This document shows, one piece after another, positions 9,064-18,292 of a DNA stretch of 34,815 nt. Below the pieces are notes generated by a model, which did not search any database, was not told the origin of the DNA, and was given only the letters and a program-made list of their open reading frames with translations. Positions within the stretch are counted from its first letter, which is position 1. The number at the start of each line of letters is the position of its first letter. Made by a program: the position numbers and the translations under genes. The DNA comes from a virus. The stretch spans positions 1-34,815 of IMG/VR virus record IMGVR_UViG_3300047551_000666; one strand, given 5' to 3'.

Positions 9064-10019
9064 TAGAAATCTTTGCTCCCGAACCATATATTGCAGTAAC
9101 TTGGCAAGTTAATAACTATTGTAACTTTCGCTGTAGTTACTGCAACCCTGGTAATTGGGGCGGTGAAAATCCTAATAATGGAAACTTAGACAAATATCTT
9201 GCTAACTTAGAAACGATTGTTGGTCGTTATAAGAAAGCAGGATACAAACACTTTAAGTTTTTCTTTAGTGGCGGTGAACCTACTGCTTGGCGCAACTTCA
9301 TACCTATCTGTGAATGGATACATGAAGCCCTTCCCCAATCTACATTAGCAGTCAATACTAACTTAAGTCGTCCACTAGCATGGTGGGAAAAACACCATCA
9401 TTTGTTTGATGATATTGTTGCTAGTTTTCACGTAGAGTTTGCTGATAAGAAACGTTATGAAGAGAATAGCATTTTCTTATGCGAACGTGTAAACTATCTC
9501 AGTACAAAGATGCTCATGCATGAAGAACGTTTTTGGGAAGTTGTAGACTTTGCAGAACATCTAAAGACTGTAATGCCTAATTACTTTATTGAATGGACTC
9601 CATTATACGATGAGTTGAATCACGTTACTGGTCCGTGGCAATATAAGGATCCTGCAAAAACAGAATTTTTTAAGACGCACAATATTGAAATGCAGTTTAC
9701 TAAAGACAAGCCCGGTAAACGCACAGAGTATACAGTAAGTTATAATAGATATCAAGACCAATCTACTACAGTCTGTAACGCTAACGATTTAATTGTTAAC
9801 GGACAAAACTTCTTTAGTGGTTGGCGTTGTAACGTAGGTGACTGTATCTTTATTAATACAGTGGGCGATGTTAGTCTAGCCAGTTGTGGGTTAGGTGGAC
9901 ATGTAGGGCATATACTAGATGATATCAGCAGAGTAGGTCCTAAGCAAATCACATGTAAAAAAGAAATGTGCATGTGTGGAACTGATATCATCATACCAAA
10001 ATTTACACTAGATAAATAA
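9048..10019 (+). CDS. radical SAM protein with C-terminal cysteine module
   Basis: A 323-residue radical SAM enzyme of a different subfamily from the five before it. The core begins almost at the N-terminus: C25-x3-C29-x2-C32 (YCNFRCSYC), with FFSGGEPT following. The C-terminal third is cysteine-rich (TTVCN, WRCNVGDC, LASCGLGG, and a final CKKEMCMCGTD), the arrangement of a SPASM/twitch auxiliary cluster domain in its normal C-terminal place. GTG 9048 is chosen because a GAGG at 9037-9040 precedes it by seven bases and no ATG is suitably placed. It may work with the preceding enzymes on the same substrate, which is unknown. Confidence 0.84.
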   Translation: MGSKLIEIFAPEPYIAVTWQVNNYCNFRCSYCNPGNWGGENPNNGNLDKYLANLETIVGRYKKAGYKHFKFFFSGGEPTAWRNFIPICEWIHEALPQSTLAVNTNLSRPLAWWEKHHHLFDDIVASFHVEFADKKRYEENSIFLCERVNYLSTKMLMHEERFWEVVDFAEHLKTVMPNYFIEWTPLYDELNHVTGPWQYKDPAKTEFFKTHNIEMQFTKDKPGKRTEYTVSYNRYQDQSTTVCNANDLIVNGQNFFSGWRCNVGDCIFINTVGDVSLASCGLGGHVGHILDDISRVGPKQITCKKEMCMCGTDIIIPKFTLDK

Positions 10020-10024
10020 AAATC

Positions 10025-11377
10025 ATGACAGACTTAGAAAAAGAGAGAATCAAAGTAGTTTACAGTTGGATTGGTCCTCGCGGTCCTATATGGAACACAG
10101 AACTCCCACATGTGTTGAGTTTCGCACAAGTTGCAGAAGGTGGTCAAACAACTTCTAGACATTGGTGGGCAGATGATCTATGGAATAGATTGTTTAGACA
10201 CCGCAAACATTCATATGAATTATATCCTGCACAATCTATTGAAATAGATGATGAGCGTCCTTTTGTATTTCCATTCTCATTGGCTTGGAGAATTCCATTT
10301 GAACGTTACTTTGTAGGTGGCACAGGATTGTTAGAATTCTCACATATGCCTTATCACTTACGTCATTTAGTAAGAAATTCAAATGGGTATATATTAGTAG
10401 ATTTGAGTGTTGAAGCATTCATGTCAGACAATGATATACGTTCTATTACAAGTTATTTTAGAGACAGTTGTGGTTTACCACTTAATAAAATAATTTATAT
10501 GACAGGATGTATGAATGCTAATCATTTATATGAACGCTACTGCCAAAAATTTAGAGTTCCTAACGATCCATTGAATCGTATGAGAGTAATTTCTTATCCA
10601 TCAAGTCAGCAAATATTTGCTACTAACATTGAAAATGGATCAGTATCAGAACCACCTTACGATGAAAATTTTGTTCCTGAAAAGTTATTCTTAATGTGGA
10701 ATCGTAGATTCAGAACACATAGAACACAACTTAGTTTGGCATTGTTTAAAGCAGGGTTAGTAGATAGAAGTTATATAAGTTTTAACTTACGTGATCCTGA
10801 GAAACAAGATGCAATTTTTAGAGATTCATTTCATCATACTACTGTTTCTTATTTAGGTATAACACCTCAAGACATTGATGATTTTAATGCTAAGTTGCCA
10901 TTAGTAATTGATGGTGCAACAAACATTAATGCAATGTGCGAAGATTTAGATAGTCAAACTAGACCTTACTATCATAACAGTCTAGTAAGTATTGTTACTG
11001 AAACTAATTGGGATCTTCCTGAAGTAACACTAACAGAGAAATCGTTTAAGCCATTAAAAGAAAAGCATCCTTTTATTATAGTGGGCGTACCCGGTGCATT
11101 GAAATCATTAAGAGAAATGGGATTCAAAACTTTCAATCAGTTTTGGCCAGAAGATTACGATGATATCGAAGATCCAAACATGCGAATGCAACGCATAGCA
11201 ACAGTTTGTCAATTGATTGGTAGTTGGAATCAAGATCAGATTAGAGACTTTAGAAGGCAAGCAAAGCCTATTATAGAACATAATTATGAAATTCTTAAGA
11301 GACCCACTAGTGAAATTGCTGTGAGAAAAATAACGGAGATCGTAAGAAGTAACCTTAGGAGAAATGCTGATAAATGA
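10025..11377 (+). CDS. GT10-like glycosyltransferase
   Basis: A 450-residue protein. The middle carries MWNRRFRTHRTQ, and the C-terminal half carries SLVSIVTETN, then LTEKSFKPLKEKHPFIIVG and a GFKTFNQFW segment. The TEK-x-x-K-P-x6-PFI region resembles the donor-binding end of GT10 fucosyltransferase-like enzymes, which use GDP-sugars. Three further members lie at 15160, 30740 and 34249. With a GDP-mannose epimerase-like gene directly after it (ATGA overlap), a GDP-linked sugar donor is plausible. By eye about 22 of its arginine codons are AGA against about 8 CGT, the reverse of the radical SAM genes upstream, which hints at separate acquisition. GT assignment is moderately sure, the donor is inferred. 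Confidence 0.6.
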   Translation: MTDLEKERIKVVYSWIGPRGPIWNTELPHVLSFAQVAEGGQTTSRHWWADDLWNRLFRHRKHSYELYPAQSIEIDDERPFVFPFSLAWRIPFERYFVGGTGLLEFSHMPYHLRHLVRNSNGYILVDLSVEAFMSDNDIRSITSYFRDSCGLPLNKIIYMTGCMNANHLYERYCQKFRVPNDPLNRMRVISYPSSQQIFATNIENGSVSEPPYDENFVPEKLFLMWNRRFRTHRTQLSLALFKAGLVDRSYISFNLRDPEKQDAIFRDSFHHTTVSYLGITPQDIDDFNAKLPLVIDGATNINAMCEDLDSQTRPYYHNSLVSIVTETNWDLPEVTLTEKSFKPLKEKHPFIIVGVPGALKSLREMGFKTFNQFWPEDYDDIEDPNMRMQRIATVCQLIGSWNQDQIRDFRRQAKPIIEHNYEILKRPTSEIAVRKITEIVRSNLRRNADK

Positions 11378-12351
11378 AAAAGATTTTAATTTGCGGTGCT
11401 GGTGGATTCATTGGATCACATTTAGTAAAAACATTCAAAGAGCAGGGCCATTATATTATTGGCGCGGATCTAAAACATCCATTGTATGAAAAAACTGTAG
11501 CCGATGAGTTTCACATTATGGACTTGCGTGAACAAGAAAATGTACGCAAATTAATTACCAGTGACATAGATGAAATTTATCAACTAGCCGCTGATATGGG
11601 CGGCGCCGGCTATATCTTTACAGGCGAGCATGACGCTGATATAATGCACAACAGTTGTCAAATTAACCTTAACATATTGCACGAAATGGTAGCAAAAAAG
11701 GTTAAGAATGTTTTCTATAGTTCTAGTGCATGTATGTACCCCTCACATAATCAAGAGGATCCTGACAATCCACTATGTACTGAAGAAAGTGCATATCCTG
11801 CTAATCCAGATAGCGAATATGGTTGGGAAAAATTGTTTAGTGAACGCCTATACATGACGTATGCTAAAAATTATGGCTTACGTGTACGCATAGCACGTTT
11901 TCATAACATATATGGTCCTAAAGGTAGTTGGAACAATGGTAAAGAAAAAGCGCCTGCTGCCTTATGTCGTAAGGTAGCAATGTGTGATGAAGGTGGTATA
12001 GTAGAAGTTTGGGGACCAGGTATTCAAACACGTAGTTTTCTATTCATTGACGAATGTATAACTGGCATTCAGAAAATAATGGAAAGTAACTGTGAAGAAC
12101 CTGTTAATTTAGGTAGTACAAGAATGATTAGTATAAACGATTTAGTGTTACTAATCGCACGTATTGCTGACAAGACAGTGTTGATAAAAAATATACCAGG
12201 CCCAATGGGAGTTATGGGACGCAACAGCGACAACACAATGATTAGAGCATTGGTTGGTTGGGCGCCCGACGAAGATTTAGAATACGGTCTAAAAATAACA
12301 TATGACTGGATACAGGAGCAAATAAACAATCATGTTCCTGATCATGATTAA
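11374..12351 (+). CDS. GDP-mannose 3,5-epimerase-like NAD-dependent epimerase
   Basis: A 325-residue extended short-chain dehydrogenase. GAGGFIG at residues 8-14 is the NAD-binding loop and YGWEK (Y149, K153) the catalytic Tyr-x3-Lys. SSACMYP (C120) and EKAPAALCRK (K192) match the Cys and Lys that do acid/base chemistry in plant GDP-mannose 3,5-epimerase, and the RFHNIYGP and TRSFLFIDEC segments are also typical of that family. The known enzyme converts GDP-mannose to GDP-L-galactose and GDP-L-gulose through a 4-keto intermediate. A related GDP-sugar epimerase is possible. It would feed the GT10-like transferases here. It overlaps the upstream gene by 4 bases. Confidence 0.8.
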   Translation: MKKILICGAGGFIGSHLVKTFKEQGHYIIGADLKHPLYEKTVADEFHIMDLREQENVRKLITSDIDEIYQLAADMGGAGYIFTGEHDADIMHNSCQINLNILHEMVAKKVKNVFYSSSACMYPSHNQEDPDNPLCTEESAYPANPDSEYGWEKLFSERLYMTYAKNYGLRVRIARFHNIYGPKGSWNNGKEKAPAALCRKVAMCDEGGIVEVWGPGIQTRSFLFIDECITGIQKIMESNCEEPVNLGSTRMISINDLVLLIARIADKTVLIKNIPGPMGVMGRNSDNTMIRALVGWAPDEDLEYGLKITYDWIQEQINNHVPDHD

Positions 12352-12366
12352 CCTAACGGATAAACA

Positions 12367-13242
12367 ATGAAAAAGTATATAATTGGATTAGGATGTAGTT
12401 GGACTCAAGGTGAAGGCGGCTACCCAGAAGAAATATGGAAAGAATATAACGGTAGAGTACAACTACGTGGTGTAGATGATTATCATTTGCGTCACTATGA
12501 ACATGAGAACAGTTGGGTAAATGTATTGTGCAGGGATCATTTCCCTGAGTATACTCCTATGAATTTAGGGGCACGTGGTATAGGTAATCGTGCCGCTGTT
12601 CACCAATTGCACTTTTGCGATAGAATAGATTGGAATAATAGTACAGGACTTATTGTATTAATGCAAAGCGGATTTGAACGCTTTGACTTCTTTCAACAGC
12701 ATCCTAAGCATCAACGTAATCAAGACGATGGATATAGCAACGGTGAGTACGTACATTACAAATGGCGTACAATGTGGCCATTCTCAGGTAATGGTGGTGC
12801 AGAAGAACCATTATGGGCAGCATATGAACGTATGCTTTGGAGTGATCAATTTGTTGCAAGTGAACAAATGATGGCATTATTAGATTTACAAACTTTTGCT
12901 AAAGCACACAACTTTCAAGTTGTTGTTGCAAATGGATTTAACCAACAGCACAGGGGAGTTAAGCATTACTTACGTGAGCATGCAGGATATATAGCAGACA
13001 AGTTTGATTGGAATACTTTTTTACATGACACTACACCTTATTCTGCAATGATTCAAAAATTAGTAGAATTAGATGGTATATTAAAACCCGAAGATTGGGG
13101 AGCATATCATCAAGTGTATTATAATAGAGATTGGCCCGCTAAATACTTAACCAACTGTCAAGGCGCACATCCAACCATAGAAGGGTACAAAGTGGTCGCT
13201 GAAGAGTTGGCTAGATTTATAAGATTGCGTGGGTATGTCTAA
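12367..13242 (+). CDS. SGNH/GDSL hydrolase-like protein
   Basis: A 291-residue protein. GLGCSWTQGEGG puts the nucleophile Ser11 in block I. LGARGIGNRAAVHQL carries the glycine and asparagine that form the oxyanion hole, and GAHPTIEGYKVVAEEL near the C-terminus supplies the histidine. The Asp two residues before that His in most GDSL enzymes is not obvious here. Families of this fold remove or transfer acyl groups on sugars and lipids. Here, among glycan genes, an O-acyl esterase or acyltransferase of the glycan is the likely role. No signal peptide, so cytoplasmic. Weak Shine-Dalgarno (ACGGA) upstream. Confidence 0.65.
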   Translation: MKKYIIGLGCSWTQGEGGYPEEIWKEYNGRVQLRGVDDYHLRHYEHENSWVNVLCRDHFPEYTPMNLGARGIGNRAAVHQLHFCDRIDWNNSTGLIVLMQSGFERFDFFQQHPKHQRNQDDGYSNGEYVHYKWRTMWPFSGNGGAEEPLWAAYERMLWSDQFVASEQMMALLDLQTFAKAHNFQVVVANGFNQQHRGVKHYLREHAGYIADKFDWNTFLHDTTPYSAMIQKLVELDGILKPEDWGAYHQVYYNRDWPAKYLTNCQGAHPTIEGYKVVAEELARFIRLRGYV

Positions 13243-15163
13243 AAAGAAAATAAGTTTTGTTAGCCCTAACTTCCAACAAGGACCTAAGGAATTTAATGCA
13301 TATTATCTTCCTTATAGTCCTGCTGTCCTATGGAGTTATGTAGTACAGTTTCCTCATATCAATGATAACTTTGAGTTGGGTGACTTTATATGGCGAAGAG
13401 ACTTAATAGAAGAAGCAGTAGAATTACTTAAAGATAGTGATATTGTAGGGTTCAGTACCTACATTTGGAATCGTAGTTATAGCGCAGTACTAGGTAGAGA
13501 ACTAAAGAAGGCTAATCCTAATATTTTTATTATAGCAGGTGGACCTGAGTATCCTATTGAGAAGCCTGACTTCTTTAAAAAGTATCCCTTTATTGATGTA
13601 TGTGTTAAACTTGAAGGCGAAATTACTTTTAGAAAGATATTAGAAAATCTAATATTACCTGAGCCTGACTTTAAATCAATCCCCGGCTTACTAATTAATA
13701 ACAACGGTGAAACTATAGACACTGGCAGTAGCCCACGTATAGATGACTTAGATAAGATACCTAGTCCTTATTTGACAGGTATATTTGACAAGTTAATGGC
13801 GAAGCACCCTGAGATACGTTGGAACGCAACTTTAGAAACAAATCGTGGTTGCCCCTATGCATGTACATTTTGTGATTGGGGAAGTCTTACATACAATAAA
13901 GTTAAGAAGTTTAACCTTGAACGTGTATATGCTGAACTAGAATGGATAGGCAAAAAAGGGTTAGACTTTGTAAGCATCACTGATGCTAACTTTGGTATAT
14001 TCCCTGAACGTGATATGTTAATCGCTGACAAACTTATTGAAACGCAAAAGACATATGGTAATCCAAAGGCATATACGATTGCATGGGCAAAGAATCAAAA
14101 ACAAGAAGTTGTTGAAATTGTTCGTAAATTGATTTACGAAGGTGGAAGTAAGATTGGTCTAAACTTATCAGTTCAGACAATGGATGATAATGTGCTTGAT
14201 ATTATCAAACGTAAGAATCTTGAAATGAATAAGATTGAAGAAGTATTCAAAATGTGTGAAGAGCATAACATTCCTCTTTACACTGAATTAATATTAGGGT
14301 TACCAGGAGAGACATTAGAGAGTTGGAAAGAAAACTTCTTTAAGTTATACAAGAGCGGTAACCATACTGGTATCACGATTTATCAAGCACAGTTGCTTGA
14401 GAATGCTGAAATGAATTTGACACAACGTGGCCTATATAAGTTAGAAGGTCGTGTTGTTTATGATTATCTTGTTGGTACTTATAACGAACATGAATTACGT
14501 GAAGGTGTAGAAGTTGTAATCTCTACTAGAGATTTACCTAAAGAGAAAATGACACAAGCGCAACTTATAAGTTGGTTTCAAAATACCTTTCATATCAACG
14601 GCATAACAAATTATATTAGTAGAGTATTATATAAACAACAAGGTATTGAATATAGAGAGTTCTATGATAAACTTTGGAACCACATACAGAAAGATGAATG
14701 GTTAAAGAGTGAAGTAGACAGAATCGCAGACCACTATGGTAATTGGTCTAAACATGGACTTATTGACCATACTCCTATACAAGGTATGGAGATACATGGT
14801 TGGAATCTAGTCCATAGTACTACAATTAATCTACACAGTGAAGGAAAGCACAGTCATATTTTTGATGTAGTTGAAGATTTTTTACGTAGTGAGTTCACAA
14901 TAGAAGAATCATTATTGCAAGAACTAATGCTATTCCAACGTACATATCTTATCGACTATAAGGACTGTTCTAACTATCCTAAGTTACTAAATTTTAAACA
15001 TGATATTCCAGGATATGTGCAGGATATAGCAGAATTAAATACACCCTGTGTTTATGAATTTGATTTTCCCGAAGATAAACACCAGTCGTTACAACGATTC
15101 TGTGAGCAGATATTTTTTGCTAGACGCAGAAATTTTGGAAAATCATGGATTACTAAAAAATGA
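13235..15163 (+). CDS. radical SAM protein with B12-binding-like N-terminal domain
   Basis: A 642-residue protein counted from ATG 13235; a GTG at 13229 would add two residues. Residues 5-140 form a Rossmann-like B12-binding fold (ISFVSPN, DIVGFSTYIWN, IFIIAGGPEYP, EGEITF), but the Asp-x-His-x2-Gly cobalamin ligand motif is not seen, so it may not bind B12. The radical SAM triad C206-x3-C210-x2-C213 (RGCPYACTFC) follows, with ITDANFGIF and a LILGLPGET segment typical of the B12-type core. The last 230 residues are an unassigned extension. It starts 8 bases inside the SGNH gene and ends in an ATGA overlap. Substrate unknown. Confidence 0.85.
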   Translation: MSKKKISFVSPNFQQGPKEFNAYYLPYSPAVLWSYVVQFPHINDNFELGDFIWRRDLIEEAVELLKDSDIVGFSTYIWNRSYSAVLGRELKKANPNIFIIAGGPEYPIEKPDFFKKYPFIDVCVKLEGEITFRKILENLILPEPDFKSIPGLLINNNGETIDTGSSPRIDDLDKIPSPYLTGIFDKLMAKHPEIRWNATLETNRGCPYACTFCDWGSLTYNKVKKFNLERVYAELEWIGKKGLDFVSITDANFGIFPERDMLIADKLIETQKTYGNPKAYTIAWAKNQKQEVVEIVRKLIYEGGSKIGLNLSVQTMDDNVLDIIKRKNLEMNKIEEVFKMCEEHNIPLYTELILGLPGETLESWKENFFKLYKSGNHTGITIYQAQLLENAEMNLTQRGLYKLEGRVVYDYLVGTYNEHELREGVEVVISTRDLPKEKMTQAQLISWFQNTFHINGITNYISRVLYKQQGIEYREFYDKLWNHIQKDEWLKSEVDRIADHYGNWSKHGLIDHTPIQGMEIHGWNLVHSTTINLHSEGKHSHIFDVVEDFLRSEFTIEESLLQELMLFQRTYLIDYKDCSNYPKLLNFKHDIPGYVQDIAELNTPCVYEFDFPEDKHQSLQRFCEQIFFARRRNFGKSWITKK

Positions 15164-16299
15164 GTATAGAGATTGAAGATGAAAATATCTATATGAAATA
15201 CATGGTATCTAAACATACCGGAGTTCCATTAGATCACATAATTGTAGTTACTAGACACTTAAATAATAGCGCCGACAATAATACACATGTTTTTGTAGAT
15301 TTTTTACTTGAGAAGTTTATAAAAAACAATCGTATAAAAATTTATTTTAACCATCAATCTGAAGGTTTGCAACATGGTTTTTTAAAAAACGTTAATATAA
15401 TTTTTAATGAATTGGCAAAAAAGTGTAAGATAAATCTTGAACAATTCAATGTTGTGTCAGGAGCAGTTAACTGCCCTAGATTAATAGATGTTTACAAAAA
15501 TACTTGTTTGGAAAACGATTGGCATCTGTTCCCACTGTGGACAGATAGTTATTGGGAAACACACAACGTACCAAACTTACTACCGTTTGAAATAGATTTC
15601 AACCCTAAAACTAAACGCATACTATGTTTCAATGGTATTGCTAGAGTACATCGTATGGCATCAGTATTAGAAATGTTTAAAAGAAACATATTTGATAAAG
15701 CATATGTTTCTATTAATCCAACTCCATTTGATTTAACTAATGCAAATTTCCTCGAAATGCGTAGAATGTTAGGTGATAATGTTTTAGGATATCCCGACAT
15801 ATTGGAAAAGCATAAACATCTTTTCCCAATGAAACTTACGTTGGATAGTGACATAAAAAATGCATACATTATTAATGATTCAGATAGAAAATTATATAAA
15901 GACACAGTGGTGTCATTAATAAATGAGACAATGTTCACTAGTAAAGATCCTATTAAATTTAATTTTAGAGATAGACTCACACAGCCTTGCACGTTTGCTA
16001 CAGAAAAGACATGGAAAGCCTTTCAAGCATTTCATCCATTCATAATGTTGACAACACCCCATTTTTTAAAGGATATAAGGCATTTGGGTTATAGAACATT
16101 TTCACCTTATATAGATGAATCTTATGATGATATTGAAGATGATGCATTAAGATTTAAAAGAGTTATGGATGAGGTGGAAAGAATTGCCAATATGACAGAC
16201 AAACAGGTATATGATTTTCAACAAAACGTTAAGAAAATACTTGAGTTCAACAGTAAAATGATGAGAACAAAAAAACCTGAGTTTGTTAGAGCCCTATAA
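15160..16299 (+). CDS. GT10-like glycosyltransferase
   Basis: A 379-residue member of the same family as the gene at 10025. The central ILCFNGIARVHRMASVLEMF aligns with that protein's N-R-R-F-R-T-H-R helix. The C-terminal block has SLINET, TFATEKTWKAFQAFHPFIM and GYRTFSPY followed by YDDIEDD, which is nearly the same as in the other member. This block resembles the donor site of GT10-like enzymes. Arginine codons are mostly AGA. The stop codon TAA at 16297-16299 lies within a TATAAATA late promoter, so this gene closes one transcript while the next starts. Acceptor unknown. Confidence 0.6.
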   Translation: MSIEIEDENIYMKYMVSKHTGVPLDHIIVVTRHLNNSADNNTHVFVDFLLEKFIKNNRIKIYFNHQSEGLQHGFLKNVNIIFNELAKKCKINLEQFNVVSGAVNCPRLIDVYKNTCLENDWHLFPLWTDSYWETHNVPNLLPFEIDFNPKTKRILCFNGIARVHRMASVLEMFKRNIFDKAYVSINPTPFDLTNANFLEMRRMLGDNVLGYPDILEKHKHLFPMKLTLDSDIKNAYIINDSDRKLYKDTVVSLINETMFTSKDPIKFNFRDRLTQPCTFATEKTWKAFQAFHPFIMLTTPHFLKDIRHLGYRTFSPYIDESYDDIEDDALRFKRVMDEVERIANMTDKQVYDFQQNVKKILEFNSKMMRTKKPEFVRAL

Positions 16300-16302
16300 A
16301 TA
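16295..16302 (+). promoter_or_regulatory. T4-type late promoter octamer
   Basis: An exact TATAAATA, the -10 element recognised by the T4 late sigma factor gp55. It overlaps the stop codon of the preceding gene and lies about 18 bases before the ATG of the dehydrogenase-methyltransferase fusion. GAGGA at 16312-16316 serves as ribosome binding site. The position in one of the few non-coding gaps supports a real promoter. Confidence 0.6.
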
Positions 16303-16320
16303 TTAAAAATTGAGGAATTT

Positions 16321-18276
16321 ATGAAAAAAGTAGCAATGATAGGTGTGGGTAAATTGGGACAAGATTGTGCCGAAGTTATGTTCGAAGCAGGACATGATGT
16401 TATTGGGTATGACGTTGAAGTTCGTAACCCAATGTTCCCAATGAAAGGCACAATAAAAGAAGCGGTAGAAGATAGAGATTTAATTTTTATAGCCGCACCC
16501 ACTCCTCATGATCCTATATATGGCGGTGAAACACCTACTAGTCATTTACCAAATAAAGATTTTGACTATTCAATAGTTAAAGGTATATTAAACGAAGTCA
16601 ACGCACATGTTACTAAGAATCAACTAGTAGTACTAATCAGTACAGTATTACCTGGAACAGTTAGAAATCAACTTGAACCATGTATCACAAATGCACGTTT
16701 CATCTACAACCCATATCTTATTGCTATGGGGACAATCAAATGGGATATGACTAATCCTGAAATGGTCATCATAGGAACTGATGATGGATCAGTAACCGGC
16801 GATGCTAAAGAATTGATTGACTTTTACAAGGGATTTATGCAGAATAATCCTAGATATGAAGTTGGTACATGGGACGAAGCAGAATCAATTAAGATTTTCT
16901 ACAATACATTCATCAGCACCAAATTGGCATTAGTCAATATGATACAAGACGTTGCAGAACGTAATGGTAATATCAATGTTGATATAGTAACCAATGCATT
17001 AGCAAATAGTACATATAGAATTATGGGTCCTGCGTATATGAAAGCAGGGTTGGGCGATGCAGGCGCATGTCATCCACGTGATAATATTGCATTGCGATAC
17101 TTAGCAGAACGTTTAGATTTGGGCTATGATTTGTTTGACGCTATTATGAAAGCACGTGAAGTTCAAGCAGAAAACATGGCACTAAAATGTTTAGAGCATG
17201 GTAAGAACGTTACGATAGTTGGTAAGGCATACAAACCTAAAGTACACTACACTAACGGTAGTGCTAGTATGTTAGTTGGACATTATGTTGAGAAACATGG
17301 TGGTACAGTAAATTACTATGATATCCATACCGGTGATAATGATTTAAAAACAGAATGGACTAACGTTTACCTAATTGGTTATTGGGAAGAATATGTAGAA
17401 CAGATAGTGTTCCCAAAACAAGTTACAGTAATTGACCCTTGGAGAAAATTAAAACAAAGTAATGTTAAGGTCATTCATTACGGTGATACTAGAAAGAAAT
17501 CAGATGTATCAGAGTTAAAGGATTTTAAAGTTTTTACTCACACCGCACCTAATGGCGCAAAAGTAGAATTAGTTCCTATAGATGTAGATTTACTTGACTC
17601 TGCTAAAATTGAAAGAGAATGGCAGTTAAACAGTGGTATCAAAGTAAAATCACCATTGATGTTTAATGGTGGAGGATTAGAATATAAAGATTTCTTAATT
17701 GAAACAATAAGAAGAACAGGCAAGTACACATACAATCGTGCATTTGAATGGTGTTCAGGGTTTGGTGTTTTAGGATTTGAAAGTTTAGGTATGAGTGTAT
17801 GTAATCATATCGTATTCTCAGACTATCATCCTAAGGCAATTGAAACTTGTTTAGACAATGCAAAAAGAAATAATTTAACACATTATGTCACAGGTTATGT
17901 AAGCCCAACAATAAGCGAGATACCTAAACATGAATTATGGGACTTAGTAATTTCTAATCCACCCCACGCCCCCGACCTTGACTCAATAGTTAAAGGTATG
18001 ATTGATGAAGGGCAAGACCCTAAGGCAGCATTAAATTCTGCTAGATTAATTGTTGATTCTAATTGGACAATTCATAAAGAATTTATGGAGAATATTATTC
18101 CGCATTTACAATCTGATGCAGATATATACCTAATAGAGAATTTACATTACGATTCCTTAGTACATTTGGGTAAATTAGCAGGTTTAAGATACATAAATTC
18201 TTACGAATATCCAGAAACACACTCGACAGGACATTCAAGGCATGTTATAATGCACTTTAAGGGTCCGATTAAATAA
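16321..18276 (+). CDS. fusion of nucleotide-sugar dehydrogenase and methyltransferase
   Basis: A 651-residue two-domain protein. Residues 1-390 resemble UDP-glucose/GDP-mannose 6-dehydrogenases: GVGKLG at 8-13 binds NAD, K191 and N195 (ESIKIFYNT) match the catalytic Lys and Asn, and C250 (GDAGACHPRDN) matches the cysteine that forms the thiohemiacetal. That family oxidises the C6 alcohol of a nucleotide-sugar to a uronate. Residues 400-651 are a class I SAM methyltransferase: motif I FEWCSGFGVLGFE at 475-487, acidic FSDYHP near 500 and NPPH at 546-549, the motif IV form seen in N-methyltransferases of the HemK type. The frame is continuous across the join. It may oxidise then methylate the same sugar, but the methyl acceptor is unknown. 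Confidence 0.78.
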   Translation: MKKVAMIGVGKLGQDCAEVMFEAGHDVIGYDVEVRNPMFPMKGTIKEAVEDRDLIFIAAPTPHDPIYGGETPTSHLPNKDFDYSIVKGILNEVNAHVTKNQLVVLISTVLPGTVRNQLEPCITNARFIYNPYLIAMGTIKWDMTNPEMVIIGTDDGSVTGDAKELIDFYKGFMQNNPRYEVGTWDEAESIKIFYNTFISTKLALVNMIQDVAERNGNINVDIVTNALANSTYRIMGPAYMKAGLGDAGACHPRDNIALRYLAERLDLGYDLFDAIMKAREVQAENMALKCLEHGKNVTIVGKAYKPKVHYTNGSASMLVGHYVEKHGGTVNYYDIHTGDNDLKTEWTNVYLIGYWEEYVEQIVFPKQVTVIDPWRKLKQSNVKVIHYGDTRKKSDVSELKDFKVFTHTAPNGAKVELVPIDVDLLDSAKIEREWQLNSGIKVKSPLMFNGGGLEYKDFLIETIRRTGKYTYNRAFEWCSGFGVLGFESLGMSVCNHIVFSDYHPKAIETCLDNAKRNNLTHYVTGYVSPTISEIPKHELWDLVISNPPHAPDLDSIVKGMIDEGQDPKAALNSARLIVDSNWTIHKEFMENIIPHLQSDADIYLIENLHYDSLVHLGKLAGLRYINSYEYPETHSTGHSRHVIMHFKGPIK

Positions 18277-18292
18277 ACAATAGGAGATAGTT

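Noticed and set aside
10011-10018. GATAAATA before the gene at 10025 as a late promoter
   Set aside because: It differs from TATAAATA by one base and overlaps the last codons of the preceding gene, with the start codon only six bases further on. Too weak to call.
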